Counted from the stretch's first letter, positions 9,597 to 20,900 are shown. The stretch is 64,000 nucleotides of DNA from Perkinsela sp. pyNocScin1 (GCA_964019655.1 CAXHTR010000001.1:372001-436000); one strand, 5' to 3'. Program-made: numbers and translations. The notes: generated by a model from the sequence alone, not told the origin.

Positions 9597-10368
9597 TCAA
9601 TATGGTATCATCTCACCAATATCATCTTCACTATACGTCACACCGCTCTCATCAACGACAGTCTCTATGTCGTTCCCTCTAAGGTCGACAAAGCTGCTCA
9701 CAGCGCGAGCAATGACCGCTGTCCCACTAAACTTCGCATTCGCTGCCGTGAGCTTAAAGAGTGCCTCAGGTGCGCTGTGAAGGGCAAATGTCCCGGAAAG
9801 CATTATATCATCCATGCACAGACATTCCATACCCTCTGGTTATGCTCCCATTGATACTTCTCCTTCAAATGGATTGGAAGATAGAATGAGCTCCCTCATG
9901 GAGGTCGGGAGCGCATCAAGCGCAACAGTCCCCTCTAAATAGTTGTACTCGACGTCGAGAGACTCCATATTATCCGGCAGAGTCGTCAAGTCGAGCGTTC
10001 CGATGTGACTATTGAAAGAAATGTCCAGCCCAATTAAATTTGGGGGCAGATAACGTCTCAAGCGTCCCGCAGAGATCATTTTTGAAGAGTATACAGGTCT
10101 TTGTAGATTTTGGCAGAAATTTGTAGTTGAAAGCGCCGTTGAGCTTCTTCTGGATGCTGATATATTCGACGTGCATGGCATCGTCACACGCGATGCCGCC
10201 CCACTCGCAAACATCCAGGAAGAGTCCCTGGTCGTTTGTAAAGTGTTCTTTGGAGGCAGTGGTCAACTCATCAAAGCACAGCTCCATGGAACTTTGATCG
10301 TCGATTGAGTTTGCGTCGAGGCGTCCGAGCGCAGCGTCAGAGCATAGGAGGTGCAATGTAAAAAGCAT
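9597..10368 (-). pseudogene. LRR gene broken by a frameshift and a nonsense codon
   Basis: The frame starts at the ATG at 10366-10368 (MLFTLHLLCSDAALGRLDAN) with a cap containing NDQGLFLDVCEWGGIACDD. A one-base shift near 10049-10058 separates GTLET from the continuing repeat YLPPNLIGLDISFN. Further on, an in-frame TAA at 9840-9842 falls where the repeat needs Leu before Pro-Glu-Gly-Met-Glu; TTA to TAA would explain it. The remaining frame runs to 9597 with the family-like tail VVDESGVTYSEDD. Two independent lesions argue for real decay. Confidence 0.85.
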
Positions 10369-10567
10369 TTCTATGAAAGAAGACGAAGGGGACAAACAGA
10401 GTTAAATTCAGGCTACTAAGAAATGGTATAACTCAGCTGCGCTCCTTGCGAAAATTTTAAAACCAGGTGACTCTGCCCTCAAGGGCTCAAGTATCCAAAG
10501 CTAAATTCAATCTTGTTCTTTCGTCACCCACTTATACACAACAGCTAAACACACTTCCATCCAAAAT

Positions 10568-11059
10568 CTAGTACAAAAGCCCCTTCATGATCCGCCGCTG
10601 GTTCTTCGACCCTTTGAGCTTGCACTTGAACTTGAGCCTCTCGCGCCTTCGAAAGTCCGGCACGACCGGCGCCTTCGGGGCCTCCTGGAACGACGCCTCG
10701 TGCACAAGCCGCTGGATCTTGCGGATGCACTCCTGAATGTTCTCGTGCAGACTGCGGTGCTGATGGCTCATAAAAATCATTTCGCTCTGCTTGGTGATGT
10801 GCTGGTGGTTCTCCCGGAGAAAGCTCTCCCACGTCTCCTGCGAGAGGCCGGCGAGCGGGGCCGAGTCGACGCAGCCCGTCAGGCGCAGAATCGCTTTGTT
10901 TTGCGAGGTATTGACGGCCTGGCCGCCGGGCCCGGAGCCTTTTGCAGAAGTGACGTAGTACCGGTCCTCAGGAACTGTGACTTCCCTTGGCTGCAGCGTG
11001 TAGCTCCCGAGAACGCCGTTTTTCATGATTTCAAGAAGTGCGATGCCGCGGTGGAGCAT
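10568..11059 (-). CDS. Mitochondrial ICT1/Pth4-type peptidyl-tRNA hydrolase
   Basis: The 163-aa protein has the class-I release-factor GGQ motif in the context YYVTSAKGSGPGGQAVNTSQ (GGQ at residues 45-47), followed by the helical stretch MSHQHRSLHENIQECIRKIQ and a basic C-terminal tail (RRRERLKFKCKLKGSKNQRR) typical of ICT1/mL62 and yeast Pth4. These factors release peptides from stalled mitochondrial ribosomes without codon recognition. There is no codon-recognition domain, and the size fits. The first residues (MLHRGIALLEIMKNG) could form a weak mitochondrial leader. A C12orf65-like factor is the main alternative. It sits alone among LRR genes. Confidence 0.85.
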   Translation of the reverse strand: MLHRGIALLEIMKNGVLGSYTLQPREVTVPEDRYYVTSAKGSGPGGQAVNTSQNKAILRLTGCVDSAPLAGLSQETWESFLRENHQHITKQSEMIFMSHQHRSLHENIQECIRKIQRLVHEASFQEAPKAPVVPDFRRRERLKFKCKLKGSKNQRRIMKGLLY

Positions 11060-11156
11060 TGATTAGTAAAAGTGGAGACAATAGAATGGAAAATCAAAAA
11101 AATGATGCTTCGAAGTACGATTTGAACAATTCACTGGGTCTCATCATGAAAAACGT

Positions 11157-11867
11157 TCACTCGGAGTTCAGATATTTGAAATACCTCGGCGTCTGACGCA
11201 CCTCGATTGGCACATACCCGATGATGATGCGCTTATCACGCGCCTGGTCCCCCGCAACTTGAAAACTGTTGTCGTAACTCAGCACAGCGATGTAGTCGAG
11301 CCCAGCGGGCAACAAATTATACAAAAGCACCATTTCACGCACCCAGGCGTGACAAAAGCTCAAATGTGTCATCGTTTTGGGCAGCTGTGTCACGTCAATC
11401 GTACCGGTGAGCGCACAGTTCATCATGTGAAGCTCCTCCATTTGCCCGGGCAGCGTGCGAAGGTTGATGGGCGCGAACGGGCGGAAGTTCGTCATGCGGA
11501 CATCTTCAAGGTGTAGATAGGATAGCCTGCGGGGTAGCCGCGCAGTGTTGAGCGCGTCCACCAGGTCACACGTGCGCAGATGCACGTCGAGCGTGGTGGG
11601 TGGCAGCCAGTCCAAGTCGACATAGAGATTGTCGAACGGTTCGCGCTCTTTTGCTCGCCACACAACGCTCTGAATCACTCCATCAGCACAATGGACGCAG
11701 CTGATAGCACACGCGTCGTTCTCGATGGCATCATCTGGCACAAGCTCCTGGCGGATGCGGGCCGGTAGGAATTTGTCGATCTGGAGGAGTTCTTTCGTGC
11801 AGATCCAGTCGTAGGTGTGGGACGTGGGTGATGGATCTATCGAAAGGAGCAGAAGCGGGAGAAGCAT
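11157..11867 (-). CDS. Short LRR-like protein with conserved tail (236 aa)
   Basis: Leader MLLPLLLLSIDPSP, a cap with paired cysteines (DACAISCVHCADGVIQSVVW), then degenerate LRRs including the block PINLRTLPGQMEELHM and TQLPKTMTHLSF. These are shared almost word for word with its neighbour 12545-13339. The C-terminus ends in a basic segment and TPRYFKYL. It belongs to the short subfamily, in which the asparagine ladder is poorly kept. A secreted product is likely from the leader; its function is unknown. Confidence 0.82.
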   Translation of the reverse strand: MLLPLLLLSIDPSPTSHTYDWICTKELLQIDKFLPARIRQELVPDDAIENDACAISCVHCADGVIQSVVWRAKEREPFDNLYVDLDWLPPTTLDVHLRTCDLVDALNTARLPRRLSYLHLEDVRMTNFRPFAPINLRTLPGQMEELHMMNCALTGTIDVTQLPKTMTHLSFCHAWVREMVLLYNLLPAGLDYIAVLSYDNSFQVAGDQARDKRIIIGYVPIEVRQTPRYFKYLNSE

Positions 11868-12544
11868 TTTTCACAGAAGAAAAGGGCTAACCAAAAGAAT
11901 AGATGCGGGAACTGGGAAGAACTTCATGGCAGATCTGAAAAACTGAAAGAGGCACATCACTGCAAGCATTTGGTTCATCGATGGTGACCGTTGGCCAACT
12001 TTTCACATTTGACGAGTTTCTAAGGTATTCTGTGCATCTTGAAGACAAAGGTTGTCGAATAGAAGAGGTTGTCGATAGCGATGCGATAGATGCTCTATTC
12101 ACAGACTGGTCTTGGCCACTTCATCAAAGTAGAAGCTTCAATGTTTTTGTCCTTGGCCCTTTGGTCAGTGCACAGAGAGCAGAGCGATGCGTATTGATAC
12201 ACCGAAACGAGTTTCTTGCGTCACATTTATTTTTTGCTGATCGAAGCGCTTCTATCCATTTTCGGGCTATTTCATCGCATTGATGTGATCTCGCATGGAA
12301 TAATGAAATGCACAGCTTGGAGGCGTAGAATTTAGAAAATCAGTGAAGCTCCATCTAAGACGATTTCCTATCGCAATCCTCTACTTCATGCAGATTGAAC
12401 ACGAGAATATACGCCATTTTCATTCAGTGATGATTATTATAGTAAGACAGATCTCTATTTAATCTCCCAGTCACGGAAATGACCCTTTCCGGACTTATGA
12501 TTAACTCCTGCTTCATAGCGCTGCAATCACTCTTTCTACCCCTT
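11868..12544. other. Intergenic, nothing recognised
   Basis: Short open frames on both strands (up to 100 codons) show no family features. I see no inverted repeats or RNA genes. Confidence 0.4.
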
Positions 12545-13339
12545 TCAGTATCGGGAGATATCCCGTATGGCTTCCGTGATCTCTTGCACGCCTAGTGAGT
12601 GCTTGAGGAACCGGGGTGTGTCGACTGCCGAACCAGCAGTTACCCTGCCGTCGCACGTTTTGCCGCCGATCACGTGAAATTTGAACTTTTTCTCGAAGCT
12701 TTTTACCCGTATCGATTGGAGGCTGGCGGGCAGGGACGCGTTGCACACGAACACATCCCGGACCCAAACGTCTCCAAAAGTCATGTGCGTCATGGTGATG
12801 GGCAGCTGTGTCATATCGAGCGTGCCCCTGAGGTCTGTGCGCACCATGTGGAGTTCCTCCATGTGCGCCGGCAGCGTTCGAAGGTTTATTGGTGCGCGGC
12901 TCATATTAACCTGGCACAGGCAAAGATATCGCAGATTTCGTGAGAGTCGATCGGTTCGAAGGTCTGTGACGAGCTCGCATGTGTCGAGGTGCACACAAGC
13001 TGTGAGCGGTGGCATCCAGTGGAGGTTGAGCCTCAGCGTCTCTCGGGGCGCGCGGCACAGCGATCGCCACAGAATTGTGTGAACGCGTCCCTCCGCACAC
13101 TTCACGCACCGGATAGTTGTTATGTCGTTAGCGGTGTCACTGTTTTGGAAAAGCTGTCGACGAACGAGCTTTGACTGCGCGTCAATGTCCATCCGGAGGA
13201 CCTTTTGCATGCAGTCCCAGTCAGAGGGGATTTTTGTAGCTGGGTCGTCTACGGCGAGGCAGAAAAACAGGGACAAGAGCATTATTAATAGAGAAATGGA
13301 AAGAGAGTTGTGTCGTATCACATTGCAAAAGGGTTTCAT
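12545..13339 (-). CDS. Short LRR-like protein with signal peptide (264 aa)
   Basis: This member has the clearest signal peptide of the family: a basic start (MKPFCNVIRH) and a long hydrophobic core (SLLIMLLSLFFCLA) ending near residue 30. The cap has CVKCAEGRVHTILW, followed by the conserved block PINLRTLPAHMEELHM and TQLPITMTHMTFGDVWVRD. The tail has the subfamily signature GGKTCDGRV then TPRFLKHSL. It is closest to 11157-11867 and the two form a tandem pair. It supports reading the shorter leaders of its relatives as secretion signals. Confidence 0.85.
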   Translation of the reverse strand: MKPFCNVIRHNSLSISLLIMLLSLFFCLAVDDPATKIPSDWDCMQKVLRMDIDAQSKLVRRQLFQNSDTANDITTIRCVKCAEGRVHTILWRSLCRAPRETLRLNLHWMPPLTACVHLDTCELVTDLRTDRLSRNLRYLCLCQVNMSRAPINLRTLPAHMEELHMVRTDLRGTLDMTQLPITMTHMTFGDVWVRDVFVCNASLPASLQSIRVKSFEKKFKFHVIGGKTCDGRVTAGSAVDTPRFLKHSLGVQEITEAIRDISRY

Positions 13340-13760
13340 CTTCAGAATGAGGGCCTTAAAGCTTGAGAGAATTTAACAGGAAGAAAAGGGCGGACTGATG
13401 AGAATGCACAGCGTCAGTCAGTGTTCTTTTCCGCTTTATGGAATATTTATAGCCACAACAAAGAATAGAATGACTCACTTTGCTTGAGATACGTTGATAT
13501 GTCTTTCGGTCCTTACCTATGGCTATGAGCCACTTGTGCAGGCATTTGTTCGAATAAAATCAGCAAAGTTCAAGGTCAAATTGTTGGGCTCTAGAAACAC
13601 CTGTGTAATCTTAAACTACGTACTATTACGAAATGTCTCTACTTTTTCTTTCAATATTTCAGATACCTTTCTAGAGCATAAGCGAGCAAAGCGATGCAAT
13701 CCATACAGCCTGAGCGAAATCCACCAGCTCTGCTGTCAAGAACCGCTCCATTATGCGCAC
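13340..13760. other. Intergenic, nothing recognised
   Basis: AT-rich spacer between two short LRR-like genes. No repeat, RNA gene or plausible coding frame is seen. Confidence 0.4.
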
Positions 13761-14453
13761 TCACGACTCGTACACCGTCTGCCAATAGGCGTTCGACTGA
13801 AATTGCTCTGGCATATTCCACACGTACTGCTCAAATACCGCCACTTCGTCGACCTGCCCCTCTGGCCGAAGTGCGCGGGCCCTCGGCTGCCGCTTCGTGC
13901 TCTGCGGAGCGATCTGAATGTGCGCTATCGACGGCGGGAGATTATCATAGTAGACCCACTTTTGCTGGAGGTAGTTGTTCTGCACGCGGAGCACCTCGAG
14001 AGACTGCGGCAACTGGGTGAGCGCTATGACCCAGCCCAGCGCATTGTGCTGGAGGTCGAGAATGACCAAATGCGCTGGCAGCGTCCGCAGGTCTACTGTC
14101 CCATAGAAATTATTCTCCATGAGAAAGATGCAGCGAGATTCCCGGGGAAGCTGCCGCGTGTAGATAGGGCAGATCTGCCCGCAGTTCACAATGCCGAGGT
14201 ACTGCACGGTGCTCGGCAGGTACTCGATGTTGAGGTTTCCCAGCCCACTGCAGTAGCGCAGCTGGATTTTCGAGACAAGGTAATTGCTGCAGATAATCTT
14301 GTCCCACATGCAGTGCTCGCTCGAGCCACTGGGGTTGAGTTTCTTACGTTCTGCTGGTGCAATTAAAGCAAAAAAGGCATCGAGCAGCGATTTTTGAAAG
14401 TCTTCGTGCTGTTGTGGCTCAGCTTGGAGCGTCAGGTAAACTGCTAGGAGCAT
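13761..14453 (-). CDS. Short LRR-like protein with VW/YW tail (230 aa)
   Basis: Leader MLLAVYLTLQAEPQ, a cap with CMWDKIICSN, then LRRs around YLPSTVQYLGIVNCG, LPAHLVILDLQHNALG and LPQSLEVLRVQNNYL. The end, VWNMPEQFQSNAYWQTVY, matches the end of 47602-48294 on the opposite-strand block (VWMCPPEFESVAYWESVY). The two are therefore close relatives placed about 34 kb apart in opposite orientation. The conserved aromatic tail is specific to this pair and its function is unknown. Confidence 0.83.
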   Translation of the reverse strand: MLLAVYLTLQAEPQQHEDFQKSLLDAFFALIAPAERKKLNPSGSSEHCMWDKIICSNYLVSKIQLRYCSGLGNLNIEYLPSTVQYLGIVNCGQICPIYTRQLPRESRCIFLMENNFYGTVDLRTLPAHLVILDLQHNALGWVIALTQLPQSLEVLRVQNNYLQQKWVYYDNLPPSIAHIQIAPQSTKRQPRARALRPEGQVDEVAVFEQYVWNMPEQFQSNAYWQTVYES

Positions 14454-14998
14454 GCGTAGATAAATTGTAAGTCAAAGTGAAAGAATTGAACATTGGTCTG
14501 TCAAACGCTCTTCGATTCACTTATGAAGCAAAACCGTTAAAAGACTAGCAGGGACTGAACTTAAAGATTACAAAATTAGGGCGGAATGTCAAGAAAATCA
14601 CTTCGATTCAAATTCTGCCGAAACTTCATCTTATGGCATAATGAGCGCTCCCAATTTACTCAAATTTAGCAGATGACCATGATTGTCAATGAAACATTCG
14701 TTTGAAGGCCAAAGGTAAATAGAGGGCTATAGCTCTCAGAAATGCAACGTTTCTAGATAAATTTACATAAACAAGGGTTGATGGTGAAACACAGGTGTAC
14801 TCAGGTGAAGAATGGCTCAATCGACGAACCGAATGTAATATGATCAGCATAATCTTCGAGTAATTCGGATCTTGCTGAGTTTCAAGTGGTCAGGCTCCTT
14901 CAAAAATCGAGCAAGCCGCTTTGATTCGCATTTTGTGAGAAATCTGCCTTTCGCATATCGAACTCTCTAATTTTACTTGATATAGCCAAGAGCACAAA
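14454..14998. other. Intergenic, nothing recognised
   Basis: A 545-bp AT-rich spacer between the LRR gene and the SPATA20-like gene. No coding frame, inverted repeat or RNA gene was seen. Confidence 0.4.
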
Positions 14999-17782
14999 TC
15001 AAACAGAGCCTCTATCCGCCCTTTCTTGAGCCCCAGTGCTTCCCGCTTCACTGACCATCTCTTCTCCTTCGTCAGTCCCCTCCCACGTCTGCAGCATTGC
15101 TTTCATTTTCTCCATTGTATCGATTGATGCCGTCACTGCCTTCCCGCGTGTCAGCGTCACCGCCGGGGAGTACGCCGTGTAGTTCGTGTACACTGGGTTC
15201 GAGCTAAACGGATGAAAAAGAAACGCTGTCTGCGCGCTCTCTTCCTGCCGCCTGCCGTTTGGCATGGAGACCACGGTCCTGCACCCCACAGCCGGCCAGC
15301 GAGCGTCAAAGCTTTCTGCGATCTCACCAGCTGTGCCTTTTTCTTCTTCGGTCGGCCTGTGGACGAAAATAGTCTGCCAGCACGCCAAGTGGCCGAAGCT
15401 CATCAGGTAGTACATCAGGGGACGGATCAGCGCTGCATGAGCTACAGGGGCCACCAGAATTCCCTTGTGGAGCCTTTTGAGCGTATTCTCGACCTTTTCA
15501 AATTTTTCAGATTTGCCGCTGTCCGGCTGCATGTGCATCAGCCGGATGGAAGTACGCAGGGCCAGTGCCACTGCTGATCTTTCCTGAATAACTGGGAAGA
15601 GCATGTCTGGCACAAACGGAATGTCCTGATACGTTCCACTCCGAATCACTTTCTTCTGCGGGGACTGTTTGGGCTGCTTGGACGGCAAAAATGGGTGTTT
15701 GGTCTCTTTCTGCTTTGGCTTTGGAACTTCTGGGCTTTTCCCTTGTGTTTGAATGATTTTACTATAAATGTCGTGATCAGTATTCGCAAAGTAGAACTTC
15801 AGATCGATCGCTGCCTGTGTGTCCTCAGCGAGCTGCAGAAATGCCATGTCACCAGTTTGCTCGTAGGCGTCGAGGAAAAGCGCAGCAGCGGATGCGTAAG
15901 TGTTGAGATTTGTATCGTTTATGACATCTGTCAATGCTGACACTGGAAGGTCATAAACAGAAATGGGCGCAGGACATTTTGGAGTGTCTGCGCCCGCTTT
16001 CGTAAAATTTGGGAGAAACACGTTTCTGATAAAATGGATCGAGGCCAGCCGGTGGGCGACAGTGGGGGAGAGCAGCAGGCAACGGAGAAACTGCGACCAC
16101 AGGTGGCCGTTGGGGTAGACTGTTTTTGGGATATTTTCCATACGCTTCGAGCCAGTAGAGTCCAAGTCAACTTCGAGAGTAGATGCGACTTTTTTTATCA
16201 GTATTTCCGCACTTTTTAAACAATCTCTTGCCATTTCTCTCGCATAGTTTGGGTTGATAGGCAGCGTCGTACTCTCAGCTTGTCCCTTTTCAACAAATTC
16301 TTCGCAACAAGCGTTCGCCTCCGTTGACCGATCCGCAACTTGCTTGACAGTAGAATCATTACCATTGGCACTATTCGCGCGAAGGACCGAGGACCGCTTG
16401 CTGTAATTGAAGCAGATGACCCGGGAAATATGCAAAAGTGTATTTGCTCGCTCCAGCGCTTTTTGACTTTTCAGTTCATCACTTTCATTCGAATTTTTAC
16501 TACTCGACTTCAATATCTTTCGAATTTCACTTTCCTCACCAAAATTCCTTTGCACAGTCCGGATCAAATCCGCCGCGATGCACAGCAGCGCGCAGTGGGC
16601 CTGCAGTGCCATTTTCTCGATTTTCTTTTCTTGCGTCAGTGTCTGCGGGAATATTTGCGTGAAATAGAGAAAGTCAGCGAGAACAGAGCCAATTTCGCAA
16701 AAGTTGGCTCTCGCTTCAGCCGCTTCAAACTGTGCTTCAAGCGACTGCATCGAGGAGAGCTGCACAGCGGAAATGAAGTGCCGAACGATACTGTACTGCA
16801 AGTTCCCCACAAGCGCGTGAAAGCGGTGGAGCACAGCCTCAACAGTGGACTGGATAGTGCGCATGGCGTGATGGCCAACGCGGAAGAGCGCTGATCCGTC
16901 AGCTGGCACAAAGTCCTTTTCGAGGTCGCGGCGCTTGGCTGCCTGTGTGATAGCGTCATAGTGCAGCCCGAGCTGATTGTATTCCCAGCCGTATGCGGTG
17001 TGCTGGAGCATCTGGAAGAGAAGTGATGCTGTCGATGGCAACGAGTCACAGTTGTGGGGTACTGGCGGCAATGCAAGCATTGGGTAACCGTCGGGGGTCA
17101 GCACGAGCCAACGCATAGACGCAGCTCGGTGAGCAATAGGCCCCGTATGTACCTCTGGGTAGGCACTAGCAAAAGAGAGAAAAGACTTGCCAATGGACTG
17201 TGTCTCGGCGTACACTGATGGATTTGTTCCTTTCATAGTAGCAAGACCGAATAAAAGCATGTCGATGGCGGTTTTCTGTTCTGTTGGAAGGTCTGCAAAA
17301 AGATTGTTTCGATGCAGAACAGTGCAGAGAAGAGACTCTGCGTTTCTTGAAAAATGCCGAAAGATTTCGCTGTGTGCCAAAATTGGGATGAACACAGGCT
17401 GGAAGTGTGCCACAGCGAGATTCACTATCTTTTCAAGGTCGGAAGACTGGCTCGACTCGGAAATTTCTACTTCTAAAGGGCACAGGGGCTGTGCGTAGGA
17501 TTCTTCAGCATCAGTTTTATTATCGGCGGGCCCACTCGATACATCCAGCGAGCCCAGCAGCTGCTTCAGCACCAGCAGGTCGTACGTTCCAATGCCGAGG
17601 AGGATGGGCTTGCCTCCACGCACGAGGCTCGAGGCTAGCGGTTGTGACCAGATGCCCCATCGAAGTTTGAGCAGTACCCTCGATACGCTCAAAAATGATC
17701 GCTGTTGCATTCGATAGCATTGGACTCTCAAAGGACACACTGGCTGCATAGTTCGGAGAAATCGTAGCCTATGAGTGAACAT
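14999..17782 (-). CDS. SPATA20/YyaL (DUF255)-like protein, probably mitochondrial
   Basis: The ATG at 17780-17782 gives 927 aa; the frame is open further upstream but without an ATG. The start (MFTHRLRFLRT..., rich in Arg and Leu) looks like a mitochondrial leader. Family landmarks are weak but in order: WGIWSQPLASSLVRGGKPIL (about 42-61) for the thioredoxin-like part, LTPDGYPMLALPP (about 228), a six-hairpin-like helical region (YEQTGDMAFLQLAEDTQAAI), and a C-terminal part with QERSAVALALRTS. The CxxC of the thioredoxin-like domain is absent (IGTYDLLVL is found there). Human SPATA20 and bacterial YyaL are about 700-790 aa; this one carries a long insertion. The assignment is fair, not certain. 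Confidence 0.65.
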   Translation of the reverse strand: MFTHRLRFLRTMQPVCPLRVQCYRMQQRSFLSVSRVLLKLRWGIWSQPLASSLVRGGKPILLGIGTYDLLVLKQLLGSLDVSSGPADNKTDAEESYAQPLCPLEVEISESSQSSDLEKIVNLAVAHFQPVFIPILAHSEIFRHFSRNAESLLCTVLHRNNLFADLPTEQKTAIDMLLFGLATMKGTNPSVYAETQSIGKSFLSFASAYPEVHTGPIAHRAASMRWLVLTPDGYPMLALPPVPHNCDSLPSTASLLFQMLQHTAYGWEYNQLGLHYDAITQAAKRRDLEKDFVPADGSALFRVGHHAMRTIQSTVEAVLHRFHALVGNLQYSIVRHFISAVQLSSMQSLEAQFEAAEARANFCEIGSVLADFLYFTQIFPQTLTQEKKIEKMALQAHCALLCIAADLIRTVQRNFGEESEIRKILKSSSKNSNESDELKSQKALERANTLLHISRVICFNYSKRSSVLRANSANGNDSTVKQVADRSTEANACCEEFVEKGQAESTTLPINPNYAREMARDCLKSAEILIKKVASTLEVDLDSTGSKRMENIPKTVYPNGHLWSQFLRCLLLSPTVAHRLASIHFIRNVFLPNFTKAGADTPKCPAPISVYDLPVSALTDVINDTNLNTYASAAALFLDAYEQTGDMAFLQLAEDTQAAIDLKFYFANTDHDIYSKIIQTQGKSPEVPKPKQKETKHPFLPSKQPKQSPQKKVIRSGTYQDIPFVPDMLFPVIQERSAVALALRTSIRLMHMQPDSGKSEKFEKVENTLKRLHKGILVAPVAHAALIRPLMYYLMSFGHLACWQTIFVHRPTEEEKGTAGEIAESFDARWPAVGCRTVVSMPNGRRQEESAQTAFLFHPFSSNPVYTNYTAYSPAVTLTRGKAVTASIDTMEKMKAMLQTWEGTDEGEEMVSEAGSTGAQERADRGSV

Positions 17783-17959
17783 CGCTTCAAAATTTTTGAT
17801 TTTTACCTCCGAACAACATTTTAACCCAAAATTCACATTCAAGTAAAAAAAAACAAATTCGCTCACTTTTCATTCACTTATACTCAATTTTTCACTCAAT
17901 TCTTAGGCAATTCCATTTCATTGTGTCATTTCTTCATTTCACATAATATTTCGACTTAC

Positions 17960-20900
17960 TCACTGCGAGAAGGCAATGCTCGCGTCCTCCAGCGAGTCCT
18001 GCTGGTCCGCGCCCACGACGATCGCCCCGACGTCCTGCTCGAGCGCCGACTTCTCCTCGACGATGACGCCCTTGCCGTCCGCGCCATTCAGCTTCTGCGG
18101 GTCCCTCGACACACAGAATATAAACGATAGTATTGATTCCGCTGTAAACGGTGACCCCGGCGTCAGGCCTGGTGACCCATCGCTCACGACGCGGTGCAGC
18201 AGCGTATCAAAGCCTTTCAGGGCCTTCAGCGTGTTCACGTGGCTCCAGTCCTTGAGCTCCTCCATCCGCACTGGGCCCTTGAACGACGGCTTGTTGAATT
18301 TGACAGAGAACTTTTCCTTTTTCTTCGCATCGACCGGTTTGTTCGGGTCGACGCAGTGGTCGCATTTCAACAAGTCGTGCGTCTCGCTCGTCGTTTTCTC
18401 GTTGTACGTAAAGAGCATGCGGAGGTCCTCGAGCGTGAAGTGCTGCTTGCTGTCCTGGTTGGAGTCGACAATATTTGTGGAAAGCCCCTGCTTGCTCACC
18501 TGGCGCATAAAGATCTTTTCCTCAATAGTCCCCGTGCTCAGCAGCCGATAGATGTACACTGTTTTTTTCTGCCCATCGCGCCAGACGCGCCCCATCGCCT
18601 GCGCGTCGTTCGCGGGGTTCCAGTCGGGGTCAAAGAGCACGAGGCGGTTCGCGCCGACGAGGTTGAGCCCGACGCCGCCTGCCTTTGAACTGAGAAGAAA
18701 AACGAGCGGCGCATAGCGGTTGGTGCGCGGGCATGAGAGGTTGAACTCGTCGACGAAGCCCTGGCGCTTTTTGATGGGCGTCGTGCCGTCGAGCTGGAGG
18801 TAGCACAGCTTCTCTTTCTTCAGCGCTTTCCCAATGATGTTGAGCGTGGCAGTAAAGTTCGAGACGACGACGATCTTGTCGTCGTAGGCCTTGCACTGGC
18901 GCACGAGGTCGACGAGGAAGCACAGCTTGGCGCTCTTTTCGGCCTTGGCCATCGATCGCACTGCTGATATGATTCTGTCACTCTTCGCATTCTTTGAATT
19001 CTTCGAGTCTTTTGGCGCAATGTCGTCAATCAGCAGGTCGGCGTGGCACGCGAGCTGCCGGAGGGCCATGATCGCTGTAAAGGGCTGCTCCAGCAGATTT
19101 CCGAAGCTTTCGTCACCGTCGGCGTCATACGCATTGACGATGTCCGTGTACAGCGCTCGCTGTTTTTCTGACAACGGGCAGAACAGCGTCATCTCGCACT
19201 TGGCAGGCAGATATTTCTCATTCAAAGTTTGCTTGCGCCGGAGGATGAACTTTGATGTCAATTTGGACAAAAAGTGCGCTCGGTCCATCCCGATGGCTTT
19301 TTCTTCTTCTGAGCAGTTCGGGTCGCGGCCCCTGAGAATCGGGTCCTGGAACACGCGCTTGAACACGTCGAGGCTTCCAAGGATGCCAGGATTTACAAAA
19401 GAAACCATCGAGTGGAACTCACTCAGGTCGTTCTGAATGGGCGTGCCGCTCAGAATGACGCGGCGCTTCGTCGGGACGCGCTGAATGGCCTGCGTCGTTT
19501 TCACTTCTGCGTTCTTGAGCTTGTGGCCCTCGTCGCACACAATGAGCCCGACGCGCTGCATGCCGGCGATCCGATCGATATACTTTCGGAGCTGGTCGTA
19601 GCTAATTATGAGAACATCGCCGTCGCCCTCGAACCTCGACAGAATGCGACTGCCCTTGGGCGTCGACTCCGCGATGGCACAGACCCGCAGCGCGCCCTCG
19701 CCGAGCCACTTGTCAAACTCTTTCTTCCAGTTGTCGACGAGACTGCACGGCGCGGTGATGATCGCGCGCTGCGTGAGGGGCCCGCCGTAGTTGCTCTGCT
19801 TCAGGCACGTCCACACGAGCGTCACCGCCTGGATGCTCTTGCCGAGGCCCATCTCGTCGGCGAGGATCGCGCCGTGGTGGACGTTCGCCAGGCGCTCGCC
19901 GCTGATGCACTCCCACAGGAAGCGCACGCCGACGACCTGGTGGGGCCGCAGGCGGTCACCGAGCTTCGGGTCGACGACGACGGAGGTCAGCTGGCGGCCC
20001 TGGGTGTCTTTTTCGTAGGGGGCGCGGTACACGACGACGGCGTTTGGGGCGTCGGGGTCGAACACTGGCACCAATGGGCCTTTGAGGTTCAGCCCGGGCT
20101 TGGAGGGGTCTCTGACAAAGCCTTTGAAGGGCGTGCAGAAAGAAGTCTTGCGGGGGAGGCCAAAGCCTCGAGAGAAGATATGGGCGCTGTTCTGCGTCGC
20201 TAAAATTGACTTGAGCTTGCCGCTCGACTGGCTTGCGGCGGAGACGGCGAACTTCATCGCGAAGATGTTCGCCTTGCGCTTGGCCTCGTTGTGGGCCTTT
20301 TGCTTTTTCTGAAAGTCGAGGAAAAACGAGCCGCCGCGGAACTCGTCCTCGCGCACGACGTCGATGAGCTTGACAGTGTAGCGCGTGTTGGACTTTGTCT
20401 TGTAGGTGTCGCCGACGGCGAGGGCGTCGGCCTCGGCGGCGCCGATCGTCCAGCTCGAGGCCGACTGGGCGGCGTCCGCGCCGCTGCGGTTGCCGACCTG
20501 GCGGCCCTGGTTGTCGAACATGTGGATAAGCATCTTGGAGGGGTCAAGCGCGATGAAGTCGTCCATCGTGGGCTTGGAGATTATGAGAATACCGGTCGGG
20601 GCGCGGCGCTGCGTTTTCTCTTTCTCGGGTTCTGGCTCAGGGGCCTTCTTGGCCGTTGGGGCGACGAACTTCGGCTTTTTGTCCTTTTTCGGGGGCTGTG
20701 GGTCTGGCTCGGCTGGTTTGGTGGTCTCAGAAGACTTTTTGGCGTCTGCTGGGGCGCCGTCGAGGAACTCGATCTCAAAGTACCACTTGCCGAGGGGGCT
20801 GATGGGGAGGCGCTTAATTTTCTCAGGGTGCAGCGGCTCGCCGGTGAATGGGTCGAGCTGGATGAGGTCGCTGGGGGGCTTGGTCTCGGCTGCTTTCGCA

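Noticed and set aside
17783-17866. Longer N-terminus for the SPATA20-like protein
   Set aside because: It would begin at GTG; the first ATG at 17780-17782 starts a good mitochondrial-type leader.
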